Shown one piece after another: positions 24,903 to 33,142 of a stretch of DNA of 64,000 bases. The notes below the pieces were generated by a model. The model did no database searches. It had not been told where the DNA came from and worked only from the letters and a program-made list of their open reading frames with translations. The translations under genes and the position numbers were made by a program. Origin of the DNA: Agromyces sp. NDB4Y10 (GTDB lineage Bacteria > Actinomycetota > Actinomycetes > Actinomycetales > Microbacteriaceae); NCBI RefSeq assembly GCF_001620055.1, contig NZ_LQGY01000028.1:124001-188000 (forward strand), written 5' to 3'. How positions within the stretch are numbered: position 1 is the first letter of the stretch; each line of letters starts with the position of its first letter.

Positions 24903-26891
24903 GTGACCGCACCACTCCAGCCACTGCTGCACGACGCGCTGGCGGTCCTCAGGGCGCCCACCCAGGTCTGGTCCGCGCACGACGGCGCCATCGGCGGCGC
25001 ACCCGTGCACGGCGTCTACAGCGCCGACGTCCGACTCGTCCGCGCGATGCGCCTCACGGTCGACGGGCGCGCGCCCGAGCACCTCGCGACCGGGGGCGAC
25101 CGCAGCGACCACGTGCGCATCGACGCGCTCGTGCGCACGCTCGACGACCCCACCCCCGACCCCGGCGTCCGGCTCGTGATCGAGCGCTCGGTCGACGCGG
25201 CCGGCATCGCCGACACCCTCACGCTCCGCAACCGGCAGCCGATCGACGTGCGGGCGCGCGTCGAGATCGAGCTCGAGCCCGACGCGACCCCCGTCGACCA
25301 CGTCAAGCTCGGCGGGGCCGACACGTCGTCGGCGCGCGCCCGGCTCGAGGCGGGCGCGGCCGTGTGGTCCGGCGAGCAGGTCGCTGCCCGGCTCACCGCA
25401 CCCGGCTTCGAGATCTCGGTCGACGACCGCGGCATCCGCCTCATCGCCGAGCTCGTCGTGCCGGCCGCCGGCGAGGCGACCGCGGGATGGCGCCTCGACG
25501 CCGTCGACGAGGCCGCCGTCGTGCGCGGCGTCGACACGCCCGCGCCGTGGTCGGCACCCGAGGTTGCGGCGGCCGACGACCGCCTCGCGCGCTGGATCGC
25601 GCAGGGCCTCGCCGACCTCGACGCGCTCCGCATGACGACGGTGCGACAGCCGGGCGCCGAATTCATCGCCGCGGGCGCACCCTGGTTCTTCACGCTGTTC
25701 GGCCGCGACTCCATCTGGACCGCGCGCATGATGCTGCCGCTCGGCACCGAGCTCGCGGGCGACACCCTGCGCGTCCTCGCGGGGCTGCAGGGCACCCGCG
25801 TCGACGACGCCACGGCCGAGGAGCCCGGCAAGATCATGCACGAGCTGCGCCGCGCCGCGCTGTCGCTCGACGGCGCCGACGGCGAACTGCCCCCGCTCTA
25901 CTACGGCACCGTCGACGCGACCGCGCTCTGGATCGCGCTCCTCCACGACGCCTGGCGCTGGGGCCTGCCCGCCGAGGAGGTGCGCGCGCTCCTGCCGAAC
26001 CTGCAGGCCGCCCTTGCGTGGATGCGCGACCACGGCGACGCCGACGGCGACGGACTCCTCGAGTACGTCGACCGCTCCGGGCGCGGCCTCGCCAACCAGG
26101 GCTGGAAGGACTCCGGCGACTCGGTGCAGTGGCGCGACGGCTCCCTCGCCGAGGGGCCGATCGCGCTCGCCGAGGTGCAGGCGTACGCCTACGAGGCGGC
26201 CGTGCACGGGGCCGACCTGCTCGACGCGTTCGAGGTCGACGGCGGCGACGAGTGGCGGGCGTGGGCCGCCCGGCTGCGCGACCGGTTCCACGAGGAGTTC
26301 TGGATCGACGACCCCGACGGCGCCTACCCGGCGATCGCGCTCGACGCGAACAAGCGCGCGGTCGACACGGTCACCTCGAACATCGGCCACCTGCTCGGCA
26401 CGGGCCTGCTCGACGCCGACCAGGTCGACCTCGTCGTGCGTCGCCTGACCGACCCCACCCTCGACTCCGGGTACGGCCTGCGCACCATGTCGACCGCGTC
26501 CGGCGGCTACTGGCCGCTCAGCTACCACGGCGGCACGGTGTGGGCCCATGACACGGCCATCGCCGTGCTGGGCCTCGCGCGCGAGGGTCGCGGGGCGGAT
26601 GCCGCGGGGCTGGTCGAGGGCCTCCTCCGGGCGGCCGCGGGCTTCGGGTACCGCATGCCCGAGCTCCACTCCGGCGACCCGGCGACCGAGGTGTCGGTGC
26701 CCGTGCCGTATCCGGCCGCGTGCCGGCCCCAGGCCTGGTCGGCCGCGGCATCCGTCGCCGTGCTCACCGCCGTGCTGGGCCTCGAGCCCGACGGCGACGA
26801 GCTGCGCACGAACCCGATCGCCTCGTTCGGGCGGGTCGCCGTCCGCGGCGTCCGCGTGCGGGGGAGCGAGCGCGAGGTCCGCGCCGGCTGA
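24903..26891 (+). CDS. Glycogen debranching-type alpha-glucosidase
   Basis: About 662 residues. The N-terminal ~230 residues match the glycogen debranching enzyme N-terminal beta domain (PLLHDALAVLRAPTQVWSAHDG...GVYSADVRLV). The rest is an (alpha/alpha)6-barrel with AGAPWFFTLFGRDSIWTARMMLP, NQGWKDSGDSV, PIALAEVQAYAYEAA, NIGHLLGTGLL and SYHGGTVWAHDTAIA, as in amylo-alpha-1,6-glucosidase and related proteins. It probably hydrolyses alpha-linked oligosaccharides in the cytosol. GTG 24903 has GGAAG 9-13 bases upstream; an in-frame GTG at 24849 is possible. Shared operator with the ABC importer suggests it processes the imported sugar. Confidence 0.87.
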   Translation: MTAPLQPLLHDALAVLRAPTQVWSAHDGAIGGAPVHGVYSADVRLVRAMRLTVDGRAPEHLATGGDRSDHVRIDALVRTLDDPTPDPGVRLVIERSVDAAGIADTLTLRNRQPIDVRARVEIELEPDATPVDHVKLGGADTSSARARLEAGAAVWSGEQVAARLTAPGFEISVDDRGIRLIAELVVPAAGEATAGWRLDAVDEAAVVRGVDTPAPWSAPEVAAADDRLARWIAQGLADLDALRMTTVRQPGAEFIAAGAPWFFTLFGRDSIWTARMMLPLGTELAGDTLRVLAGLQGTRVDDATAEEPGKIMHELRRAALSLDGADGELPPLYYGTVDATALWIALLHDAWRWGLPAEEVRALLPNLQAALAWMRDHGDADGDGLLEYVDRSGRGLANQGWKDSGDSVQWRDGSLAEGPIALAEVQAYAYEAAVHGADLLDAFEVDGGDEWRAWAARLRDRFHEEFWIDDPDGAYPAIALDANKRAVDTVTSNIGHLLGTGLLDADQVDLVVRRLTDPTLDSGYGLRTMSTASGGYWPLSYHGGTVWAHDTAIAVLGLAREGRGADAAGLVEGLLRAAAGFGYRMPELHSGDPATEVSVPVPYPAACRPQAWSAAASVAVLTAVLGLEPDGDELRTNPIASFGRVAVRGVRVRGSEREVRAG

Positions 26892-26907
26892 GCTTCCGCC
26901 GGCGCCG

Positions 26908-27540
26908 TCAGGCGAGCTTGCGGAGCACGCGGCCGAGCACGTCGGCCACCTCGGCGCCGTCTGGCGGCGGCGCCCCCTGCTCGGCGCGCCGCGACCAGGT
27001 GAGGCCCACGTAGCGCATCACCCCGGCGAGCAGGTGCGTCGTGATCTCGGCCTCGTCGGGGATCGCGGCGAGTTCGGCCTCATCGGCGCCCGCTCGGAGC
27101 GCCTGCTGGCGGAGCCGCAGCTCGACGATCTCGCGCAGCTCGCCCTCGATCTCGGCGAGGCGCTCCATCTGCCGGGCCATGAGCAGCGGGTTGCCCGAGA
27201 TGGCGCGGATGCGGCGCGCCATGAGCCCGGCGTCACCGGGCAGCTTCGACGGGTCGATGCGCACCAGGCCGACGGCTTCGGCGAGGAGCGGCCCGTCGGA
27301 GACGATGAACTCGCGGGCCGCCCGCTCGTCGATGCGGGGGAGGTCGGGCCCCAGCAGCGCGGCATCCTTCGTCTTGAAGTGGTTGAAGAACGTGCGCTGG
27401 CTGACGCCCGCCGCCCGGCAGATCATGTCGACCGTGACCCCGTCGTACCCGTGCTCGAGCACGAGCTCGACGGTGGCGCGCTCGATCGCGGCGGTCGTCT
27501 CGGCGACGCCTCGGCGGCGTGCACCCGGCTCGGTCGACAT
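26908..27540 (-). CDS. TetR-family regulator, last gene of the ABC operon
   Basis: A 210-residue TetR protein. The HTH is IERATVELVLEHGYDGVTVDMICRAAGVSQRTFFNHFKTKDAALL (residues about 19-63); the rest is an all-helical effector domain with a C-terminal ITTHLLAGVMRYVGLTWSRR segment. RBS GAGGAGC precedes the ATG. It starts 15 bases after the permease stop and is cotranscribed with the ABC ATPase and permease, so it is the probable repressor of that exporter. It converges on the glucosidase gene. Confidence 0.92.
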   Translation of the reverse strand: MSTEPGARRRGVAETTAAIERATVELVLEHGYDGVTVDMICRAAGVSQRTFFNHFKTKDAALLGPDLPRIDERAAREFIVSDGPLLAEAVGLVRIDPSKLPGDAGLMARRIRAISGNPLLMARQMERLAEIEGELREIVELRLRQQALRAGADEAELAAIPDEAEITTHLLAGVMRYVGLTWSRRAEQGAPPPDGAEVADVLGRVLRKLA

Positions 27541-27555
27541 GATCTGCTCCTCGGT

Positions 27556-28860
27556 CTACTCGTACCGTAGCGACTCGATCGGGTCCTGCCGGGCCGCGCG
27601 CCGTGCCGGCAGCACGCCAGAGAGGAACGCGATCACCATGATCACGACGATGACCGTGACCACCGTGGCGGGCTCGAACAGCAGCAGCGTGAGACCTGGG
27701 AGGTCGGCCAGCACGGTCGACGCGGCGCCCGCGGAGATCGCGGTGCCGACGCCGATGGCCGCCAGTGCGCCGATCGCCGAGCCGAGCAGGCCGATCACCA
27801 CCGCCTCGAGGCTGAAGAGCCCGAACACCCGGCCGTTCGACATGCCCATGGCCTTCATCAGGCCGATCTCGCGCGTGCGCTCCTGCACGCTCATCAGCAG
27901 CGTGTTGACGATGCCGAAGGATGCCGCGATGAGGGCGACCACGGCGAAGGCGCTGAGCACGCCGATGATGCCGGTGATGACGGTCTGGATGACGCCGAGC
28001 TGGTCCTCGACGGTCTGCCCCGCGAGGTCGGCGTCGGCGAGGTCGGCCTTGACGGCGTCCACGTCGGCCGCGGTGACCGCGCCGTCGGCGCCGGAGCCCT
28101 CGAGGTACGCGACCGCGACGGCGTAGGCGTTCGGCTGGCCGGGCACGGCCTGCGCGTCGGCGATCTCGTCGGTCAGCGCCTGGTTCACGCCGGATCCCGC
28201 GGCGAGCAGGCTCGTCCGCGCGACGCCGACGACCTCGGCCTCGACGGTCTGCTCCTCGAGCGCGGCGTCGGTGTACCCGAGGGTCACCGTGGCGCCGACG
28301 GCGTCCTCCGCGTCGGAGAAGCCGAGCGCGTCGACGTAGTCCTCGGGCAGCAGGATCTGCAGGTCGCCCGACTCCTGGTCGAGCTGCGCGCCGGCCACGA
28401 GGTCGCTGCGGCCGATCGACGACGTGGGGTTCACGTCGAGCTCGTAGCGGCCGTCGGCGGCCGCGTCGGCGTCGCCGGCGATCCAGTCGACGCTGATCTG
28501 CCGGACGGGCTCGACCCGGTCGACGCAGGCGATCGCGCGCGTGGCCTCGAGGTCGTCGTCATTCAGCAGGGTGCCGGAACCGAGCGGGTTCGCCTGGCCG
28601 GACTGCTGACGCCCGTCGGGGTCGTACTCGTTCGGCCCGTCGGTCGTGTCGGTCGACGCGGCCGGCGTGACGAGCAGCACGTCGCCCGTGCTCAGCGTCT
28701 CGACCTGCTTGGTGACGTAGTCGTTGACGCCGGCGCCGAGCGCGGTGGTGAGGGTGAGGGTGAACGCGCCGACGAAGAGGCTGAGCGCGGTGAGGGTCGT
28801 GCGCAGGCGGCTGCGGAACGCGTTGCGGGTCGCGGTGGTGATGACGTCGGCGGTCCTCAT
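27556..28860 (-). CDS. ABC exporter permease (MacB/FtsX-like)
   Basis: A 434-residue permease with the MacB/FtsX layout: one N-terminal helix (RLRTTLTALSLFVGAFTLTLTTALG), a large extracellular domain (about 50-300), then three C-terminal helices. The junction SVQERTREIGLMKAMGMSNGRVFGLFSLEAVVIGLLGS is diagnostic, and the tail ends LPARRAARQDPIESLRYE. Its ATG overlaps the ATPase stop (ATGA). Relatives export lipids, peptides or drugs, or transmit signals to envelope enzymes; the substrate is unknown. Confidence 0.92.
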   Translation of the reverse strand: MRTADVITTATRNAFRSRLRTTLTALSLFVGAFTLTLTTALGAGVNDYVTKQVETLSTGDVLLVTPAASTDTTDGPNEYDPDGRQQSGQANPLGSGTLLNDDDLEATRAIACVDRVEPVRQISVDWIAGDADAAADGRYELDVNPTSSIGRSDLVAGAQLDQESGDLQILLPEDYVDALGFSDAEDAVGATVTLGYTDAALEEQTVEAEVVGVARTSLLAAGSGVNQALTDEIADAQAVPGQPNAYAVAVAYLEGSGADGAVTAADVDAVKADLADADLAGQTVEDQLGVIQTVITGIIGVLSAFAVVALIAASFGIVNTLLMSVQERTREIGLMKAMGMSNGRVFGLFSLEAVVIGLLGSAIGALAAIGVGTAISAGAASTVLADLPGLTLLLFEPATVVTVIVVIMVIAFLSGVLPARRAARQDPIESLRYE

Positions 28861-29603
28861 CGGGCCGCTCCTTCCGTGACGACGGATGCCGCGGCATCCG
28901 TTCTGGCGATGATGCGGCCGTCGGCGATGGTGATGCGCCGGTCGCAGCGGGCGGCGAGCTCCTCGTCGTGGGTGACGACGACGAGCGTGATGCCGCGGTC
29001 GCGCTGCAGGCCGAAGAGGAGGTCCTCGACCTGGCGGCCGGTGGCCGTGTCGAGGTTGCCCGTCGGCTCGTCGGCGAAGATCACGTCGGGCTCGTTGATG
29101 AGCGCGCGTGCGATGACGACGCGCTGCTTCTGTCCGCCGGAGAGGTCGGTGGCGCGGTTCTTCGCCTTGTCGGCGAGGCCGAGCGACTCGAGCACCGCCA
29201 TGCCGCGCCGGGTGCGCTCGCGCGGTGCGACGCCCGCGACGAGCAGGGGGAGCGTCACGTTCTCGAGCACGCTCTGCTGGGCGGTGAGGAAGAACTGCTG
29301 GAAGACGAAGCCGAAGCGCTCGTTGCGCAGTCGGTTGAGGGTGCGCGCCCCGGCGCCGGCGACGTCCTCGCCGTCGACCTCGATCCGGCCGGCGTTGGGG
29401 CGGTCGAGGAGCGCGAGCAGGTGCATGAGCGTCGACTTGCCCGAGCCGGATCGGCCGACGATCGCGAGCGATTCGCCGTGCTGCACGTCGAGGCTGACGC
29501 CCTTCAGTGCGTCGAAGCGGGTCTCTCCGGATCCGTAGGTCTTGGCGAGGTCGACGGCGCGGATCACCGGGGCGCCTCGGGGCGGTGCTGCGGCGGGGGT
29601 CAT
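28857..29603 (-). CDS. ABC transporter ATP-binding protein (LolD/MacB type)
   Basis: A 248-residue ATPase. Walker A GRSGSGKS spans residues 50-57, the Q-loop is FVFQQFFLTAQQSVLENV, the signature is LSGGQKQRV, Walker B VIFADEPTGNLD and the H-loop VVTHDEEL. This is the LolD/MacB branch, consistent with the FtsX-like permease that overlaps its stop codon. RBS GAAAGGAAGG precedes the ATG. The 18-bp palindrome CGGATGCCGCGGCATCCG sits inside the last codons (DAAASV) of the gene. Confidence 0.95.
   Translation of the reverse strand: MTPAAAPPRGAPVIRAVDLAKTYGSGETRFDALKGVSLDVQHGESLAIVGRSGSGKSTLMHLLALLDRPNAGRIEVDGEDVAGAGARTLNRLRNERFGFVFQQFFLTAQQSVLENVTLPLLVAGVAPRERTRRGMAVLESLGLADKAKNRATDLSGGQKQRVVIARALINEPDVIFADEPTGNLDTATGRQVEDLLFGLQRDRGITLVVVTHDEELAARCDRRITIADGRIIARTDAAASVVTEGAAR
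28883..28900. repeat. CGGATGCCGCGGCATCCG palindrome near the ABC ATPase stop
   Basis: A perfect 18-bp palindrome within the coding sequence, ending about 24 bases before the stop codon on the minus strand. Identical to the copies at 17149 and 55698. Confidence 0.7.
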
Positions 29604-29634
29604 GGGCCTTCCTTTCAGTCGCTACACATCCTAA

Positions 29635-29647
29635 TGCAGTGACTGCA
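29635..29647. promoter_or_regulatory. Candidate operator of the ABC operon
   Basis: TGCAGTGACTGCA is a 13-bp palindrome about a central G, 32 bases upstream of the ATPase start. It is a candidate site for the TetR protein encoded at the end of the same operon. Confidence 0.45.
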
Positions 29648-29712
29648 AGTATTGATGCGCTCGCTGCAGAGGTCCTGCGCGGCGCCAATGCGTTCCCTAT
29701 GAGCGAATCCAG

Positions 29713-29730
29713 AGACCGACCGGTCGGTCT
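29713..29730. promoter_or_regulatory. TetR-type operator in front of the leaderless TetR gene
   Basis: AGACCGACCGGTCGGTCT is a perfect 18-bp palindrome of the ACCGACCGGTCGGT kind often bound by TetR-family proteins. It lies immediately upstream of the -10 box of the TetR gene at 29749, so autoregulation is likely. Confidence 0.75.
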
Positions 29731-29736
29731 GACGAC

Positions 29737-29742
29737 TAGCAT
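29737..29742 (+). promoter_or_regulatory. -10 box TAGCAT, leaderless start of the TetR gene
   Basis: TAGCAT is followed by six bases (GAGTGC) and the ATG at 29749. The operator at 29713-29730 covers the -35 region. Confidence 0.65.
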
Positions 29743-29748
29743 GAGTGC

Positions 29749-30273
29749 ATGGACCTCCGCGATCGCATCCTCGACGTCGCCCGGCGCCTCACGCTCGAGC
29801 ACGGCACGATCCCGTCGCTGAACGCCGTGGCCGAGGCGTCCGGCGTCTCCAAGGGCGGGCTCATGCACCACTTCCCGAGCCGCGCGGCGCTCGTCGACGG
29901 CCTCGCCCGCCGGGCCCTCGACGAGATCGACCTGGCCATGCGCGAGGCGGCGGCCGACGGCCGTGCCGCCGCCGCGTGGCTCGGGCTCTCGGTGCCCCGG
30001 GGCGACGACCTCGACCTGTTCCGGGCCATGGCCGTCGCCCACCGGGCGCTGGAGGGACCGGAGTCCGGGGTGCTCGCCGACGCCGCCGCCGCGATCGCCC
30101 GGTGGGAGCGGCTCATCGCCGACGAGGTCGGCGACCCCGTGCGCGCGCGCATCATCCGGCTCGTCGGCGACGGGCTGGCGGGAAACGCCCTGGCCGGCCT
30201 CGACGATTCCGTCGCCGACGTCGACCTCGCGACGCTGCTCGACCACCTCGGGGTCGCGGACCGCCGGCCGTGA
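29749..30273 (+). CDS. TetR-family regulator with autoregulatory site
   Basis: A 174-residue TetR protein. HTH: DRILDVARRLTLEHGTIPSLNAVAEASGVSKGGLMHHFPSRAALVDGL (residues 4-51); 'SKGGLMHHFPSR' is typical of a subgroup regulating small exporters. A short helical ligand domain follows. It overlaps the next gene by 4 bases (GTGA), so regulator and membrane protein are coupled. The perfect palindrome at 29713 makes self-repression very likely, with release by an unknown ligand. Confidence 0.92.
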   Translation: MDLRDRILDVARRLTLEHGTIPSLNAVAEASGVSKGGLMHHFPSRAALVDGLARRALDEIDLAMREAAADGRAAAAWLGLSVPRGDDLDLFRAMAVAHRALEGPESGVLADAAAAIARWERLIADEVGDPVRARIIRLVGDGLAGNALAGLDDSVADVDLATLLDHLGVADRRP

Positions 30274-30935
30274 CCCCCGCGCTCCTCGCCGGGATCGCCG
30301 GCCTCGCCGCACTCGACGCGCTCAATCCGGCGACGATCGTGTCGGTCGCGCTCATCCTCCTCGCGGCGCCGCGACGACCCGGGCTGATCGCGCTCGCGAC
30401 CGTCGCGGGAGCGGCCCTCACCGTGTTCGCGGTCGGGACGGCGCTCTACCTGACCGCGGGCGCCGCCGCCGGCGCGGTCGAGGGCGTCATCACGGTGCTG
30501 CGGTTCGCGGCCTTCGGGGCGGCCGCGGTCGGCCTCGTCGTCGCCGGGGTCCGCCGCCTCCGGGACCGACCCCGACGACCCGTCGCCCTCCCGGCGTGGT
30601 TCGGACCGTGGACCGCGCTGCCGTTCGGCGCCGTCGTCACCGCCGCCGATCTGCCGAACGCGTTCCCGTACTTCATCGCCATCGAGCGCCTCGTCGATTC
30701 CGGTGCCCCGGCCTGGCAGGGGCTGCTGGTGCTCGCGGGGTACACCCTCGTCTACTGCCTGCCGTGCCTCGTGCTCCTCGTCGTCGGCCTGCTCGCGCGG
30801 GAGCGCACGCGGGCGCGGCTCGAGCGGATCGTGGCGCGTTTCGGCCAGGGCACGGTCCGGCGCTCGGTGCCGCTCGCCCTCCTGCTGTTCGCCGCGGCCG
30901 CCGCCGTCGCCGCGGTGCCGTTCCTGCTCGCGTGA
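30270..30935 (+). CDS. GAP-family (LysE-like) membrane protein
   Basis: A 221-residue protein with six hydrophobic segments: AGIAGLAALDALNPATIVSVALILL, GLIALATVAGAALTVFAVG, GAAAVGLVVAGVRRL, a central charged loop, WQGLLVLAGYTLVYCLPCLVLLVVGLL and SVPLALLLFAAAAAVAAVPFLLA. The layout and the 'ALDALNPATI' start resemble the GAP/Sap-like and LysE-type exporters. The substrate is unknown. GTG 30270 overlaps the TetR stop codon, so this is probably the TetR-controlled exporter. It converges on the double hydrolase gene 28 bases further on. Confidence 0.75.
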   Translation: MTPALLAGIAGLAALDALNPATIVSVALILLAAPRRPGLIALATVAGAALTVFAVGTALYLTAGAAAGAVEGVITVLRFAAFGAAAVGLVVAGVRRLRDRPRRPVALPAWFGPWTALPFGAVVTAADLPNAFPYFIAIERLVDSGAPAWQGLLVLAGYTLVYCLPCLVLLVVGLLARERTRARLERIVARFGQGTVRRSVPLALLLFAAAAAVAAVPFLLA

Positions 30936-30963
30936 CCCCCGTGGCGACGCGCGCCGCGGCCGG

Positions 30964-32490
30964 TCAGGACACGCGCCGATCCGCGGTCGCCAGCAGGCCG
31001 ACCCCCTCGATCACCGCCCGGTGCGTCTCGCCCGACCCGAGGATCCGGAAGTGGCCGGGCACGGGCACCCGGATGTTCGTCGCCCCGTCGAGCATGCTGC
31101 CGTCCGGGATGTGCGGGTCGAACCGTCCGAACACCGAGACGATGCAGGCGTTGACGGATGCCGCGCGCCCGAGCATCACGATGGTCTCGTCGCTCGGCAG
31201 CAGCGCCCGCACGCTCGGGTCCACGATGAGCCGGGCCAGGCGCGACCCCGCGAAGGGCGTGCACACGGCGACGACGCCGAGCAGCCCGCGCCGGCCCTCG
31301 GCGGCGGGTTCGCCGTCGGGCTCGGCGTCGGCCTGGGCCACCATGAGGTGCTTGGCGATCAGGCCGCCCTTGCTGTGCGCGACGATCACCCGGCCGGCGT
31401 TCGGCGCCGGCACCTTCGCCAGCGCGCGCTCCAGCCGCCGTGCCGTGTCGGCGACGCCGCGGCGGTTCGTGCCCATGCCGTGCACGACGCGCACCCGGTG
31501 CCCCGCGGCCGACAGCGCATCGCCGAGCGGGCGCATGAACGACCAGTGCTCGTAGATGCCGGGCAGCAGCACGACCTCGGGCAGCGACGGGTCCCCGTGC
31601 CGCCACCGCTCGGGCGGGTGCCATCCGTCGACGAGCACCGCCGCCTGCCGCCAGCCCGCGTACAGGTAGTCGCCGGCCCACCACCAGGCGCGCTCGATCC
31701 GAGACGGCGGCTCGGGCTGCGAGACGCGCGCGACCTCGCGACCGACCGCTTCGCCGCGCGCGTGCCGGGCGACGAGGTCGGCGACCCGGTCGCCGGCCGT
31801 GACCATGGTCTCGTGGCCGCGGTCGGGCACCTCCGCGTACCGGCCGTTCGGCAGCATCCGCGTCACCTGCTCGGCCCACGGCTTCGGTGCGAGGCGGTCG
31901 TGCTCGCCGCGGATCACGAGCGTCGGCGCCGCGACATCCGACAGCACCAGCTCGAGGCGGTGGTCGAGCATCTGCCGCAGCTTCTTGAAGTACCACCGGG
32001 GCCCGGCCTGCAGGTACGACCGGATGCCGAGCGCGACCACGCGCGGCCGCAGCAGCGACGGGTCGGCGACCAGCCGGATCGCCTGCACGAACGCCGACCG
32101 CTCCCGCGGGTTCACGGTGGGGGCGATGAGCACGACGGATGACACGAGCTCCGGCCGTTGCGCGGCGGTCTCGGCGACGATCTGCGTCCCCATCGAGTGG
32201 CCGACGAGCACGACGGGCGCCGAGAAGCGCTCCGCCTCGATGAGCTCGGCGAGGTACGCCCCGGACTCCGACATCGTCTGCGGGCCGTCGGGCTCCGGCG
32301 CCGCGCCGAACCCGGGCAGGTCGAGGGCGAGCACGCGTCCGTGGCGGGCCAGCGCGTCGGCGAGCTCCGACCAGTAGCGGTGGCCCATGCCGATGCCGTG
32401 CACGAGCACGAAGACGGGGGCGTCGGCCTCGCCCGACTCGGTGATCACCGTCACCCGGTCGTCGAGGCGGAACTCGCGCGTCCGCGACAT
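30964..32490 (-). CDS. Double alpha/beta-hydrolase fusion protein
   Basis: A 508-residue protein with two hydrolase modules in one chain. Module 1 (about 1-240) is a classical alpha/beta hydrolase: FVLVHGIGMGHRYW oxyanion loop, nucleophile elbow VGHSMG with S99, and the acid/His segments IRGEHDRLAPK and VPDRGHE. Module 2 (about 295-500) looks lipase/PGAP1-like: VVLLPGIYEHWSF, nucleophile S373 in VAHSKGG, and FGRFDPHIP...GHFRILGS. A linker with ERAWWWAGDYLYAGWRQ joins them. Substrates are unknown; lipid esters are likely. Starts at ATG 32490 or GTG 32496 are both possible after AGGGGG. Confidence 0.85.
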   Translation of the reverse strand: MSRTREFRLDDRVTVITESGEADAPVFVLVHGIGMGHRYWSELADALARHGRVLALDLPGFGAAPEPDGPQTMSESGAYLAELIEAERFSAPVVLVGHSMGTQIVAETAAQRPELVSSVVLIAPTVNPRERSAFVQAIRLVADPSLLRPRVVALGIRSYLQAGPRWYFKKLRQMLDHRLELVLSDVAAPTLVIRGEHDRLAPKPWAEQVTRMLPNGRYAEVPDRGHETMVTAGDRVADLVARHARGEAVGREVARVSQPEPPSRIERAWWWAGDYLYAGWRQAAVLVDGWHPPERWRHGDPSLPEVVLLPGIYEHWSFMRPLGDALSAAGHRVRVVHGMGTNRRGVADTARRLERALAKVPAPNAGRVIVAHSKGGLIAKHLMVAQADAEPDGEPAAEGRRGLLGVVAVCTPFAGSRLARLIVDPSVRALLPSDETIVMLGRAASVNACIVSVFGRFDPHIPDGSMLDGATNIRVPVPGHFRILGSGETHRAVIEGVGLLATADRRVS

Positions 32491-32592
32491 CCGCACCCCC
32501 TGTCGTCCTGCTCGCTGGTAGCGATCATGCCGGATGCCGCCCGGTGACGGCTGGGATCGGGCAGGGGGTTGCGCGGTGCGCGGACGATCGAG

Positions 32593-32997
32593 TCAGTCGA
32601 CCAGCCCGGATGCCGCGAGCCGGCGCAGCACCTCGACGCCCGCCGGCGGGCAGCGATGCGCCTCATCGGTGCCCACCCAGTGCACGGCGTCGATCTCGCC
32701 GTCGGGCTCGGGCGCGGCATCCGTCTCGACGAGGAAGACGTGCATGCGCACGTGGCGCCCCTCGCCCTGCCCGTGGGCGAGCTCGCGCACCGTGAACGCC
32801 TCGGCGAGGGTCGACGGGTCGAGCACCAGCCCGACCTCCTCGCGGGCCTCGCGCGCCGCCGCCTCGGCCGGCGTCTCGCCCGGGTCGATCTTGCCGCCCG
32901 GCAGGTAGTGCACCTCGCGCCCGCGAGCCGTGACCATCAGCACGCGACGGTCGCGCACGACGGCGATCGCGGCGACGTGCAGGTCGGGCAGCGGCAT
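32593..32997 (-). CDS. Nudix hydrolase
   Basis: A 134-residue single-domain Nudix enzyme. The complete Nudix box GX5EX7REUXEEXGU spans G35-L57 (GGKIDPGETPAEAAAREAREEVGL), with E50, E53 and E54 as metal ligands. Such enzymes hydrolyse nucleoside diphosphates linked to another moiety, for example oxidised nucleotides or sugar nucleotides; the substrate is not evident. The ATG is 6 bases after TAGGCT (leaderless). The double hydrolase gene follows on the same strand about 100 bases downstream. Confidence 0.93.
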   Translation of the reverse strand: MPLPDLHVAAIAVVRDRRVLMVTARGREVHYLPGGKIDPGETPAEAAAREAREEVGLVLDPSTLAEAFTVRELAHGQGEGRHVRMHVFLVETDAAPEPDGEIDAVHWVGTDEAHRCPPAGVEVLRRLAASGLVD

Positions 32998-33003
32998 CCG
33001 TTC

Positions 33004-33009
33004 AGCCTA
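33004..33009 (-). promoter_or_regulatory. -10 box TAGGCT, leaderless start of the Nudix gene
   Basis: On the minus strand TAGGCT is followed by GAACGG and the ATG of the Nudix gene. Confidence 0.6.
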
Positions 33010-33075
33010 GAGCCGGCCCGAGCGGGTGACGGATGCGGAACGCGTGCGCGTTTCTGGGCGGCATCCGCTCGACCG

Positions 33076-33081
33076 TAGGAT
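33076..33081 (+). promoter_or_regulatory. -10 box TAGGAT upstream of glyS
   Basis: TAGGAT lies about 60 bases before the GTG start of glyS and would give a leader of roughly 55 bases carrying the RBS GGAG. Unlike many neighbours, this gene is therefore not leaderless. Confidence 0.5.
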
Positions 33082-33142
33082 AAGGACATCGACTTGCGGG
33101 CGTCTCGCCCGATCCCCTCCGCACTGGACCATTGGAGCCACC

